Shown here: piece by piece, positions 37,425 through 45,767 of the stretch
Layout of the letters: each line of letters starts with the position of its first letter
How positions within the stretch are numbered: position 1 is the stretch's first letter
Assembly: GCA_963755435.1 (NCBI GenBank)
Contig: CAVWJX010000005.1
Span: forward strand, 558,001 to 622,000
Origin: AP-15 sp963755435
GTDB taxonomy: Bacteria; Pseudomonadota; Alphaproteobacteria; ATCC43930; CGMCC-115725
Direction of reading: 5' to 3'
DNA length: 64,000 nucleotides
Translations under genes and position numbers: made by a program
Notes under the pieces: generated by a model
Databases searched by the model: none
Told to the model about the DNA's origin: nothing
Seen by the model: the letters and a program-made list of their open reading frames with translations, nothing else

Positions 37425-38890
37425 TCACACCAGCGGGGCGCCGTGGGCGGCGGCGAGGGCGAGTTCGGGGATTGGGGCGCCGGCCGGCTTGGCGAAGGCG
37501 GAGAGGGCGCAGGGCAGGAAGTTGCCGCTGCCGCGCTGGGCGGCGAGGGCGCCGTTGTCGACGATGGTGCGGCCGCGGCTCAGGACGGTGAGCGGCCAGC
37601 CGTGCAGGTGGCGGCCTTCATAGGGGGTGTAGCCGACATTGTCGTGCAGCATGCCGGCGGTGATGGTGGTCTCGCGCGCGGGGTCCCAGATCGCGATATC
37701 GGCGTCGCTGCCGACCGCGATCGTGCCCTTTTTCGGGTAGAGGCCGTAGAGCTTGGCATGGTTGGTCGCGGTCAAGGCGACGAACTGGTTGAGGTCGAGC
37801 CGGCCCTGGCCGACCCCCTCGGAAAACAATAGCGGCAGGCGCAGTTCGATGCCGGGGAGGCCGTTGGCGATATCCTTGAAGGTGGTCTTGTCGCCATGCG
37901 GCAGCTTGCCGGAGGCGTCGAAGCGATAGGGCGCGTGGTCGGAGGAAAACACCTGGAAGGTGCCGTTTTTGAGCCCCTGCCACACCGCCTGCTGCGCGGC
38001 TGCGTCGCGCGGCGGCGGGCTGCAGCAGAATTTGGCGCCTTCGAGCCCGGGCTTGGCGATGTCGTCGGCGGTCAGGAACAGATATTGCGGGCAGGTTTCG
38101 CCATAGATCTTGAGCCCCCGGGTCTGGGCGTTGCGGATCACCTCGATCGCCTCGGCGGCCGAGACATGAACGAGGAGGATCGGCACGTCGACGAGCTGCG
38201 ACAAGGTGACGGCGCGGTTGGTCGCCTCGCCCTCGGCAAGCCGGGCGTGGCTGACCGCATGCCAGCGCGGTTCGGCGAGCCCGCGCTCGAGCGAGCCGCC
38301 CGGTCAGCCATTTGATCATGTCGTAGTTTTCGGCATGGACCATGACGAGCGCCCCCTCGCGCCGCGCCACCGCCAGGATGTCGAGCATCTGGCCGTCGTC
38401 GAGCTGCAGCAGATCGTAGGTCATGTAGACCTTGAACGAGGTGTAGCCATCCTGGATCAGGGCCGGCAATTCCTGGCCCATGATGTCGGCGGAGGGGTCG
38501 GTGATGATCAGGTGAAAGGCGTAGTCGATGACCGCCTTGGGCCGCGCCGCGGCATGGTAGTCCTGCACCACCTGGCGCAACGACTGGCCGCGATGCTGGG
38601 CGGCGAACGGGATCACCGTGGTGGTGCCGCCGAACGCCGCGGCGACGGTGGCGCTGTAGAAATCGTCGGCGCAGACGACCCCGGCCGACGAGCGCTGCTC
38701 GATATGGCAATGGCTGTCGATGCCGCCGGGCAGGACCAGCTTCCCGGAGGCATCGATCTCGCGCGCCCCAAGGGCCGAGGCTGCGGCCGAGCGCCAGGAC
38801 GACGCCATCCTTGATCGCGACATCGCAATGCGTCGTATCGGCGGCGGTCGCCACCGTGCCGTTGCGGATCACCAGATCGAATTCGGGCAT
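37425..38890 (-). pseudogene. D-hydantoinase / dihydropyrimidinase, two frameshifts
   Basis: The reconstructed product is about 487 residues, the usual D-hydantoinase length. It starts MPEFDLVIRNGTVATAAD at 38890. The metal site is complete: HCH in PGGIDSHCHIEQ, the carboxylated Lys in TSFKVYMTYD, His in MVHAENYDMIKWL and LLVHVSAAEAI, and Asp in VFSSDHAPYRFDA. The first frame breaks near 38775 (LALGRSLG to GAREIDASGK) and the second near 38295 (WLTGRLA to ERGLAEPRWHAV). Each restores with one surplus base. The enzyme opens hydantoins or dihydropyrimidines to N-carbamoyl amino acids, matching the N-carbamoylase 2 kb downstream on the same strand. The defects may be real or artefactual. Confidence 0.88.
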
Positions 38891-38985
38891 GTCATTCCCC
38901 GCAGCAAAATCGGTGGTGGCCAGATCAGATAGCCGTTTGATAGCCGTGCGCGCCGCCGAGACTTACCCGATCCGGCCAAGAGCGC

Positions 38986-40338
38986 CTAGCCGCTCCGCGC
39001 CGCCGGCTTGGCTGCGTGCTGGCGCAAGGCGTCGTAGATCGGCACGGTGCGGGTGAGACGAGCAGCCAGCATCGCGGCAAAGCACGCCGCCAGCATCGGT
39101 AGGAGGGTGGTGAAGGCGCCGGTCATCTCGGTGGCGAGCACGATCCCGGTCACCGGCGCCCGGACGACGCCGGCAAAAAAGGCGGCCATGCCGACGATGG
39201 CGAAGGCCTCGGGCTCGATCCCCAGATGCGGGAAGGCCAGCCGAAAGAGAGCCCCGCAGAGGAGGCCGAGCTGGGCGCCCAGCACCAGCATCGGCGCGAA
39301 CAGCCCGCCCGGGGTGCGCGCCGCATAGCACAGGGCGCCGAGAAGAAAGCGCAGCACGAAGGCGAACGGGATCATCGCCAAGACGGCGCCGCCCGACAGC
39401 ACGCGCTCGGTGATCTGGTCGCCGCCGCCGGCTAGCGCCGGGCGCGAACCAGGCGACCAGCCCGACAGTCGCGCCGATCGCCCCGGCCTGCAGCTCGACC
39501 GGCCAGCGGCGGAGCCGCTTCGGCCAGCGCCACCGCGGCCAGAACCGTGCGGCCGTAGAGTGCGGCGGCGAGGCCGGCGAGGAAGCCCATCGCCACATAG
39601 AGCGGCCAGCTGGCGGCGGCGGCATAAGGCAGCGGGCCGGTCGCGATCGCCGCCTGGAGCGAGACCGCGACCTGAAAATCCGGGGCGTCGCCGAGAAACA
39701 GCCGCGACACCAGGATCGCCGTCGACGAGGCGCCGAGTGCCGCGATCGCGATCCGCGGTTCGAACCGCCGCACCAGTTCCTCGAGCACGAACACGCTGCC
39801 GGCGATCGGCGCGTTGAAGGCGACCGCGAGCCCGGCGCCGGCGCCAGCGGCGAGCAGCACGCGCAGATCGGGCCACGGGCGGCGCGAGATCCGGCCGACG
39901 AGGTGGGCGACGACCGCCCCCATCTGCACGCTCGGACCCTCGCGGCCGAGCGCCATGCCGGCGCCGATCGCCAAGAGCCCGCCAAAGAACTTGACCGGCA
40001 GCAGCCGCGGCGGGGCCGGCGGCAATTCGCCGGCGAGCGCAGCTTCCACCTGGGGGATGCCGCTGCCCGAGGCATAGGGTGAAACCCGGTGCACCAGCCA
40101 GGCGGCGAGCGCCACCGCGGCGGCGCAGCCGGCGACGACGAGAGTGAACCCGGCGAGGGGGTGCTGATGGGCGCGGGCGATCAGCGCGCCGCGGGCGCGG
40201 TCGGCCGCGTCCAAGCGCGAGGCGGAAGAGCGCGACGATGAGCCCGGTCCCGGCGCCGGCGAGCGGCGCCACCAGGGCGAGCGCGAGCCCATTTCCGCCG
40301 CCCTCCGCCGGCCGCGTGGCGTTTTCGTGTTCCGCCAT
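38986..40338 (-). pseudogene. clcA: ClC-family chloride channel/antiporter, three frameshifts
   Basis: The three-frame reconstruction is about 450 codons, a normal ClC length. It starts MAEHENATRPAEGGG at 40338. Selectivity motifs are present in order: GSGIPQVEAALAGE, GREGPSVQMGAVVAHLVG and GGLFAPMLVLGAQLGLL, plus the late conserved Tyr region IYDALRQH. Frames change near 40215 (FRLALG to LDAADRARG), near 39505 (PLAG to VELQAGAIGATVG) and near 39435 (WFAPGA to AGGGDQITERVL). All three are +1 and together restore the original phase. Ten or more hydrophobic helices can be followed across the shifts. ClC proteins exchange chloride for protons or conduct chloride in the inner membrane. Confidence 0.88.
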
Positions 40339-40419
40339 ACGCCGACAACGCCTCTTCTATCCGCGGCCGGTCAAGGGCTACTGTGGCGACGATCGAATTT
40401 CGCGAGAAGGGGCTCAGCC

Positions 40420-42163
40420 ATGACCGCATCACAGGCGCACCGCCCGACCATCGCAGTGACCCGCCACGCGATCGCCGCCGGTCACTATCTCGCCGCCACC
40501 GCCGGATTTGCGATCCTCGAAGCCGGGGGCAATGCGATCGACGCCGGCTGCGCCGCCGGGATCGCGCTCGGGGTGTTGCAGAGCGACCTCGTCGATGTCG
40601 CCGGGGTGGCACCGATCATGATCTATGACGCCCAGAGCCGCGAGGTGGTCACGATCGCCGGGCTCGGGCCTTGGCCCCGGGCGCTCGACCCCGAGCTCTT
40701 CATGCGCGAGCACGGCGGCAAGATCCCGAAAGGCGTCATCGCGCACCGTGGTCCCGGCCGCGCCCGACGCCTGGATCACCGCATTGCGGCGCTATGGCAC
40801 GATGAGCTTTGGCGAGGTCGCGGCGGCGGCGATCCGGCTCGCCGGCGAGGGCTTTCCGATGTATCCGCTGATGGCCGAGAGCCTGCAGCGGCACGCCGCC
40901 GACCACCGCGCCTGGCCATCCTCGGCGGCGATCTTTCTGCCCGGCGGCCGGCCGCCCGAAGCGGGCGAGCTGTTTCGCCAGACCGATCTCGCCGCCTCGC
41001 TGCAATACATGGCCGACGAGGAACGCGCCGCCCTTGGCGGCCGAAAAGGCGGGGGTGGGGGCCGCGAGGCCGGGCTCGAAGCCGCGCGCGACGCCTTCTA
41101 CCGCGGCGATATCGCCCGCAAGATGGTCGCCTTCATCAAAGCGGAAGGCGGCCTGCTGTCAGCCGAGGACCTGGCCGAGTACCGCTCGCCGGTCACCCGG
41201 CCGGAGCGGCGCCGGTTTGGCGATCTCGAAGTCTTCACCTGCGGCGCCTGGTGCCAGGGGCCGGTATTGCTGCAGACCCTGGCCCTGCTCGATGGCACCG
41301 ATCTCGCCGGCCTCGGCCACAACAGCGCGGATTACGTCCACCACCTGACCGAAGCGTTGAAGCTCGCCTTCGCCGACCGCGAGGCCTATTACGGCGACCC
41401 GGCGATGATCGAGGTGCCGCTGGCGACCCTGATCTCCGAGGAATACGCGGCCGAGCGCCGCCGGCTGATCCGCCCCGACCGGGCCTGGCCGGAGATGCCG
41501 CCGCCGGGCCGGCTCGGCGGCGAGACCGGGCGCGGCGCCGCGGGTTTTGCCCACGCCTTTGGCGAGCCCAACCCGGAGCCCGACACCTCCTATGTCTGTG
41601 TCGCCGACCGCCACGGCAACCTCTTTTCGGCGACGCCGAGCGATGGTTCCTACGGCTCGCCGGTGGTGCCGGGGACCGGGCTGATCCCGTCCAACCGCGG
41701 CTCGCAATCGCGCCCCGACCCGCGCCATCCGGCCGGCGTCGCCCCCGGCAAGCGGCCACGGCTGACCCCGAACCCGGCCTTGGCGATCAAAGCGGGCGAG
41801 CGTTTCATGCCGTTCGGCACGCCGGGCGGCGACGTGCAGAGCCAGGCGATGCTGCAGGTGCTGCTGAACCGTTTCGTGTTTGGCCAGGATCTGCAGTTGG
41901 CGATCGAGAGCCCGCGCTTCGCCAGCTACAGCTATCCATCGTCCTTTGCGCCCTATGACTATTACCCCGGCCGGTTGGCGATCGAGGCGCGCATCCCCGA
42001 GCCGGTGATCGCCGAGCTCGCCCGGCGCGGCCATGACATTCAGCGCTGGCCCGATTGGATGTGGACCGCGGGTGCGGTGTGCGCGATCGAGGCCGACCGC
42101 AAGCGCGGCGTCATCGAGGCCGGCGCCGACCCGCGCCGCGCCGCCTACGCGCTGGGGTTCTAG
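40420..42163 (+). pseudogene. Gamma-glutamyltransferase-family Ntn hydrolase, one frameshift
   Basis: The combined reading is about 580 residues from ATG 40420 with GAGAAGGGG upstream. The N-terminal part AAGHYLAATAGFAILEAGGN and IDAGCAAGIALGV is the family hallmark. The first frame fails at KGVIAH near 40742 and a +1 shift continues TVVPAAPDAWITALRRYG. The Ntn nucleophile is probably the Thr in EPDTSYVCVADRHGNLF, followed by TPSDGSYGSPVVPGTG and FGTPGGDVQSQAMLQVLLN. No signal peptide is seen, so it may act in the cytoplasm on glutathione-like or acyl-amino-acid substrates, as in cephalosporin acylase relatives. It converges on the cupin gene with a 4-bp overlap. Confidence 0.87.
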
Positions 42164-42663
42164 CTCGGAGGTTCTGAGTTAGGGCCGCGGCGCCTGATGT
42201 CCTCGTAGGGGGTGCCGTCGCGGCGGGTGTAGATGGCGGGCTTGCCGCCGGCCGGGGCCACCATGTCGATGTCGCTATAGTGGCCGACGCTGTCGGCGAC
42301 CCGGCTGCCGATTTCGAGAATGGCGGCGTCGCCATCGGAGCGGTTTTGCAGGCAGTGACCATCGGGGTCGTTGGCGCGGAAGCCCGCCGCGTCGCCGGCG
42401 CGCAGCACCTCTTCGCCGGCGTCGGTGACGAGGACCACCTCGCCGGCCAGCACATAGACGAATTCGTCCTCGCCGGTATGCCAATGGCGCTGGCTCGACC
42501 AGGCGCCGGGCGGCAGGCGCAACAAATTGACGCCGAACTGGGTCAGGCCGGCGAGGTCGCCGAGCTTGGTGCGGGCGCGGGCGCGACACGGCCGGTCGAA
42601 TGGCGTCGGGTAGAGGGTGCCGACGACCGGCGGCAGCGACGCGCAATCGATGCGCTTACTCAT
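42160..42663 (-). CDS. Cupin-domain protein
   Basis: The product is 167 residues with a single beta-barrel cupin domain. Motif 1 is HWHTGEDEFVYVLAGEVVLV with two His and a Glu as candidate metal ligands, and motif 2 is DPDGHCLQNRSDGDA with the third His. It belongs to a widespread alphaproteobacterial cupin subfamily ending DIDMVAPAGGKPAIYTRRDG. The function is not established; sugar isomerase or dioxygenase-like chemistry is possible. The ATG at 42663 is 21 nt from the best Shine-Dalgarno (GAGGAG at 42685-42690). A 13-bp tandem duplication has inserted a second ATG at the better distance, which opens a six-codon ORF only. Confidence 0.82.
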   Translation of the reverse strand: MSKRIDCASLPPVVGTLYPTPFDRPCRARARTKLGDLAGLTQFGVNLLRLPPGAWSSQRHWHTGEDEFVYVLAGEVVLVTDAGEEVLRAGDAAGFRANDPDGHCLQNRSDGDAAILEIGSRVADSVGHYSDIDMVAPAGGKPAIYTRRDGTPYEDIRRRGPNSEPPS

Positions 42664-42686
42664 GGCCGGTACTCATGGCCGGAACT
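42661..42686 (-). repeat. 13-bp tandem duplication across the cupin translation start
   Basis: Copies 42661-42673 and 42674-42686 differ by one base. On the minus strand the first ATG met after GAGGAG is at 42676 and encodes MSTGHE then stop. That stop overlaps the true cupin ATG at 42663 in a different frame. Confidence 0.8.
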
Positions 42687-42849
42687 CCTCGATCGAGATG
42701 GTCCCGGCCAGGATGCCCGAGAGATGGCGAAATGGCCATCGCCGGCCGACCCATCAGCGGCGGCCCGCCGGCGCCGACCGGTTGCCGATCGGCTGATGGT
42801 TTGATTTCTGCCCGGCGATCAGCTCCAGGCGCAGATCGGCGGCGACCGC

Positions 42850-42876
42850 CGATCGCCGACCGCCGATCGGCGATCG
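42850..42876 (-). terminator. Hairpin after the lipoprotein gene, possible terminator
   Basis: Arms 42850-42859 and 42867-42876 form a perfect 10-bp stem (CGATCGCCGA with TCGGCGATCG) around a 7-nt loop, 10 bp past the lipoprotein stop. It sits within a run of related GCCGATCG-type words from 42825 to 42885. There is no T-run, so termination is inferred from position only. Confidence 0.5.
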
Positions 42877-42886
42877 CCGAACCGGC

Positions 42887-43252
42887 TCAGCCGCCCGCGG
42901 GCGCGCTGTAAATTGGGGCCGGTGCGTAGGCCGAACCCGGTGCGTAGGCTGGCGGCGGCGGATAGCCCGGCGCCGGCGCATAGGTCGGAGCCGGCACGTA
43001 AGCCTGAGCCGGCGGCGGTGGCGGGTAAGCCGCCGGCGTCGAGGCGAGGCCGCCGGCCGCGCCGACGCCCGCGCCGATTGCCGCCCCGACCGCGGCACCC
43101 GGAGCGCAGCCGATCGGGATCGTCGCGGCGCAGCCGATCGCGGCGCCGGTCGCCGCACCGCCGAGGCCGCCCGCCGTGGTGTTCGCAGCCGGGTTGGGGC
43201 TGCACGCGGCAAGCGCCGCGACGAGCCCGAGCGCACCAATAATTTTGATCAT
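42887..43252 (-). CDS. Small lipoprotein with glycine-rich core and Pro/Tyr/Ala-rich tail
   Basis: The product is 121 residues. MIKIIGALGLVAALAAC gives a lipoprotein signal with lipobox LAAC (Cys17). A glycine-zipper-like core follows, AGGLGGAATGAAIGCA and AVGAAIGAGVGAAGG, then a low-complexity tail of repeated YAP/PPP units (TYAPAPGYPPPPAYAPG). The Shine-Dalgarno GGAGGA is 5-6 nt upstream. Such proteins are outer-membrane or periplasmic lipoproteins of unknown role, sometimes annotated as YMGG-like glycine-zipper proteins. It diverges from the TPP-decarboxylase operon. Confidence 0.75.
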   Translation of the reverse strand: MIKIIGALGLVAALAACSPNPAANTTAGGLGGAATGAAIGCAATIPIGCAPGAAVGAAIGAGVGAAGGLASTPAAYPPPPPAQAYVPAPTYAPAPGYPPPPAYAPGSAYAPAPIYSAPAGG

Positions 43253-43461
43253 CGATCCTCCTATTTAGTGTGTTGGGTTCCAGCGGGCTCGTCCCCGGCG
43301 CGAAAGTGGCCGCGAACCCGGAAAACTGCGCGATGCGGGCTGACGATCCGACGTCTCGACCGTTTGACCATCGCGCGTCTATGGTCCCAACACGGATCTG
43401 ACGGGTTCGATCCCGGCTCGCCATCGGGTATCATCAGGGGCGCGGCGAAGGAGGATGGAAG

Positions 43462-44013
43462 TTGAGCGCATCGCGAGGCGTCGGCGAAGGGGCGGTGGCA
43501 CTTTCCGATTGGCGCGACGAGGTTTTCGCGGCGTTAAAGCGCGCCGAAATCCGCCAGGTCGGCTATGTGCCGGACGCCGGGCACGCGCAGCTGATCGAAC
43601 TGGTGCGCGGCGATCCGCAGATCCGGGCGGTGCCGCTGACCAGCGAGGAAGAGGGCGTGGCCTTGGCGGCGGGCGCCTGGCTCGGCGGCGAGCGCGCCGC
43701 CTTGCTGATGCAGTCGAGCGGCGTCGGCAACTGCGTCAACATGCTCTCGTTGACCAAGAACTGCCGCTTTCCGCTGGTCATGCTGGTGACCATGCGCGGC
43801 GAGTGGGCCGAGTTCAATTCGTGGCAGGTGCCGATGGGAACCAAGACCCAGGCGGCGCTCGAGCTGATGGACGTATTGGTCTACCGGGTCGAGCGGGCCG
43901 AGGACGCGGCCGAGACCGTCGCCGCCGCGCTCGAGATCGCCTTCAACGGCGATGTGGCGGCCGCGGTGCTGCTGTCGCAGCGGCTGCTCGGCGCCAAGAG
44001 GTGGACGAAATGA
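43462..44013 (+). CDS. TPP-dependent decarboxylase alpha (PYR-domain) subunit, sulfopyruvate/phosphonopyruvate decarboxylase-like
   Basis: The product is 183 residues, only the PYR half of a TPP enzyme. The conserved Glu that activates TPP lies in PLTSEEEGVALAAGAWLGG, with GYVPDAGHAQLIELV before it and LLMQSSGVGNCVNMLSL after. This split arrangement matches ComD/ComE sulfopyruvate decarboxylase and related phosphonopyruvate decarboxylases. The start is TTG 43462, exactly 7 nt after AAGGAGG. A GTG at 43495 would remove 11 residues. An ATG at 43455 is in another frame. The stop overlaps the start of the beta subunit as ATGA. Confidence 0.85.
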   Translation: MSASRGVGEGAVALSDWRDEVFAALKRAEIRQVGYVPDAGHAQLIELVRGDPQIRAVPLTSEEEGVALAAGAWLGGERAALLMQSSGVGNCVNMLSLTKNCRFPLVMLVTMRGEWAEFNSWQVPMGTKTQAALELMDVLVYRVERAEDAAETVAAALEIAFNGDVAAAVLLSQRLLGAKRWTK

Positions 44014-44597
44014 TCGCGAACGACCGCCGCCTCGACCGCCGCGCCGCGATCCGCGTCCTGCTCGACAAGCGCGACGACCTGTTGCTGGTGACCGGGCTCG
44101 GCTCGACCAGCTGGGACGCCGCCTCGGTCGGCGACGAGGCGCGCAACTTCTATCTGTGGGGCGCGATGGGAGCCGCCGCGATGGTCGGGCTCGGCCTGGC
44201 GATGGCGCAGCCGCGACGGCGCGTCCTGGTGGTGACCGGCGATGGCGAGATGCTGATGGGCCTGGGCGCATTGGCCACGATCGGGGTGCAGCGGCCGGCG
44301 AACCTGTCGATCGCGGTGTTCGACAACGGCCATTACGCCGAGACCGGCATGCAGGCGAGCCACACCGAGGCGGCGGTCGAGCTGACCGGGGTGGCGCGCG
44401 CCTGCGGCATCAAGGAGATCTTCGACGTCGCCGACGAATTGGGCTTGCGCGAATTTGCCGGCCGGGTGCGGCATGGCGGGACGACCTTGTTCGCCCGCAT
44501 CGCGATCCGTGCCGACGAGCCGCCGCGGGTGCTGCCGCCGCGCGACGGGGTCTACCTCAAAACCCGCTTCCGCCGCGCGATCGGCCTCGAAAGTTGA
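44010..44597 (+). CDS. TPP-dependent decarboxylase beta (PP-domain) subunit, sulfopyruvate decarboxylase-like
   Basis: The product is 195 residues carrying the TPP-diphosphate-binding half. The GDG-N motif reads VVTGDGEMLMGLGALATIG followed by FDNGHYAETGMQ, and the FYLWGAMGAAAMVGLGLAMA segment is characteristic of the ComE-like family. Together with the alpha subunit it would decarboxylate a 3-substituted pyruvate. ATGA coupling gives a 1:1 heteromer. No ComA-C (sulfolactate) genes are nearby; downstream on the same strand, beyond a PEP-CTERM gene on the other strand, lie a CoA-transferase and a hydratase. An aromatic or branched 2-oxoacid is an alternative substrate. Confidence 0.86.
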   Translation: MIANDRRLDRRAAIRVLLDKRDDLLLVTGLGSTSWDAASVGDEARNFYLWGAMGAAAMVGLGLAMAQPRRRVLVVTGDGEMLMGLGALATIGVQRPANLSIAVFDNGHYAETGMQASHTEAAVELTGVARACGIKEIFDVADELGLREFAGRVRHGGTTLFARIAIRADEPPRVLPPRDGVYLKTRFRRAIGLES

Positions 44598-44599
44598 CC

Positions 44600-45208
44600 C
44601 TAGCTTTGCGCGCGCCGGCGGCGGAGCAGGCCGAACCCAATCAGCGCGGTGCTGAGGAGAGCAAGCGCACCCGGTTCGGGGACGCCAAAATTCGCCTGGA
44701 ATCTGGGATCGGTGGCAATCGTACCAGCGTAATTGCTCAGGGTGTACCAGCCACCGCTCAAGTTTTCGCCATAGATCAGCGTGTATTCCAGACTGGGCCC
44801 GCTGCTATAGGGAATATGCATCGACGCCAGAACCGCGGTCGGCGATGTGCTGGTCTCGGAGGCCAGCGAGTCGAGCTCAACATTGATGCCACTGGGCTCG
44901 GTGCCGTTATTTCCGAGCTTCTCTTCGATGCTTAGGCTTCCGCCGGCGAAATAGAATTCGTAATTCGACGGATTGCTGCCTGGGGCGACGTTTGCGTTGC
45001 CCTGTGACGGCGCGGAGAGGTCGCCGATCTGGCAGATATCGCCGCCAGCCGAGCCGACCGTACCGACATTTGTTCCTGGAAAGGTTAATGTACCGTTCGC
45101 GCTGTCATAGATACCCGCACCTGAGCACGCTACTGGCGCCGCGTATCCATGTCCAGACATAAACATGGTTACTCCCATTCCAAGCAGAACGAACCGATAA
45201 ATTTTCAT
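44600..45208 (-). CDS. PEP-CTERM sorting-domain secreted protein
   Basis: The product is 202 residues from ATG 45208 (MKIYRFVLLGMGVTMFMSG); GGAGAGG lies just upstream, and an ATG at 45211 is equally placed. The signal peptide is followed by a Gly/Ser/Thr/Asn-rich mature region. The C-terminus is a textbook sorting tail: VPEPGALALLSTALIGFGLL followed by RRRRAQS, meaning PEP box, hydrophobic helix and Arg cluster. Exosortase recognises this tail and the protein reaches the surface or exopolysaccharide. No exosortase is in the window, but a glycosyltransferase of the exosortase-associated TIGR03087 type lies at 53.6 kb. GC content is lower than its neighbours. The function of the mature domain is unknown. 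Confidence 0.9.
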   Translation of the reverse strand: MKIYRFVLLGMGVTMFMSGHGYAAPVACSGAGIYDSANGTLTFPGTNVGTVGSAGGDICQIGDLSAPSQGNANVAPGSNPSNYEFYFAGGSLSIEEKLGNNGTEPSGINVELDSLASETSTSPTAVLASMHIPYSSGPSLEYTLIYGENLSGGWYTLSNYAGTIATDPRFQANFGVPEPGALALLSTALIGFGLLRRRRAQS

Positions 45209-45767
45209 CATACCTCTCCAACGATTTAATTTTGTACGCAGCAACGTTCATGCCATGTCAGATTTGCTCATATTTTTCAATGAGTCCTTGTCGACGCGGA
45301 GAGTGCTTGTAAAAATTCCTGACAGGTTTCGGCGGGTCGACCGATAGCCGCCGTCACATCAAAATATTTCGATAACGATGTGAAGATCATAATCCGTATT
45401 ATGACGAATAGATGAATGTACATTCGTGGTAATCCTGTAAATAATCTCGACAAGGTCGTCCCCATCAAGTAAATTCCTTTAATGGAGATTTGGCGATGCC
45501 TCTCCTAAGGGCAGGGTCCGCGGTTTGCTCAGTCCGGCCTCGACCCAAACTTGAAATGTTTTGCGAGGCGCACCCTCGGCAGAAGGGGCGGGAACGGGAC
45601 GGCAGTCGGGCCTCGACCGATCGGCCGGGCGCGGCTCATCGCTTGACCTTGATGCGTCGCAGGGGCGAGAGTTGCCGCAGGAACCGGCGGTTGCGCTGCT
45701 CAACGGATCTCGGATCCGGGTCGGCAGGCGGCCGGCGGAGGTCTCGAACCAAGAAAGGGCCGCACTC
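45209..45767. other. Intergenic region, low-GC first half, no gene recognised
   Basis: The part from 45209 to about 45490 is notably A+T-rich and holds the promoter of the PEP-CTERM gene. A 63-residue minus-strand frame (45277-45468) has no recognisable features or ribosome-binding site. From 45490 to 45767 the sequence is GC-rich and merely extends the CoA-transferase frame upstream without homology. Confidence 0.45.

Noticed and set aside
43340..43440. A GGGTTCGATCCC segment resembling a tRNA T-arm
   Set aside because: The loop is 6 nt in the only stable pairing, and no D-arm, anticodon arm or acceptor stem can be built around it.
43455..44009. A fused plus-strand frame beginning at ATG 43455 and running into the beta subunit
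   Set aside because: The portion before 44010 is Arg-rich shadow sequence; the real alpha subunit is in the frame starting at TTG 43462.
45277..45468. A 63-residue frame in the low-GC gap next to the PEP-CTERM gene
   Set aside because: No ribosome-binding site, no recognisable domain, and it covers the likely promoter region.
45561..45767. N-terminal extension of the CoA-transferase
   Set aside because: No similarity to the family; a GTG at 45768 with a good ribosome-binding site matches the normal N-terminus.
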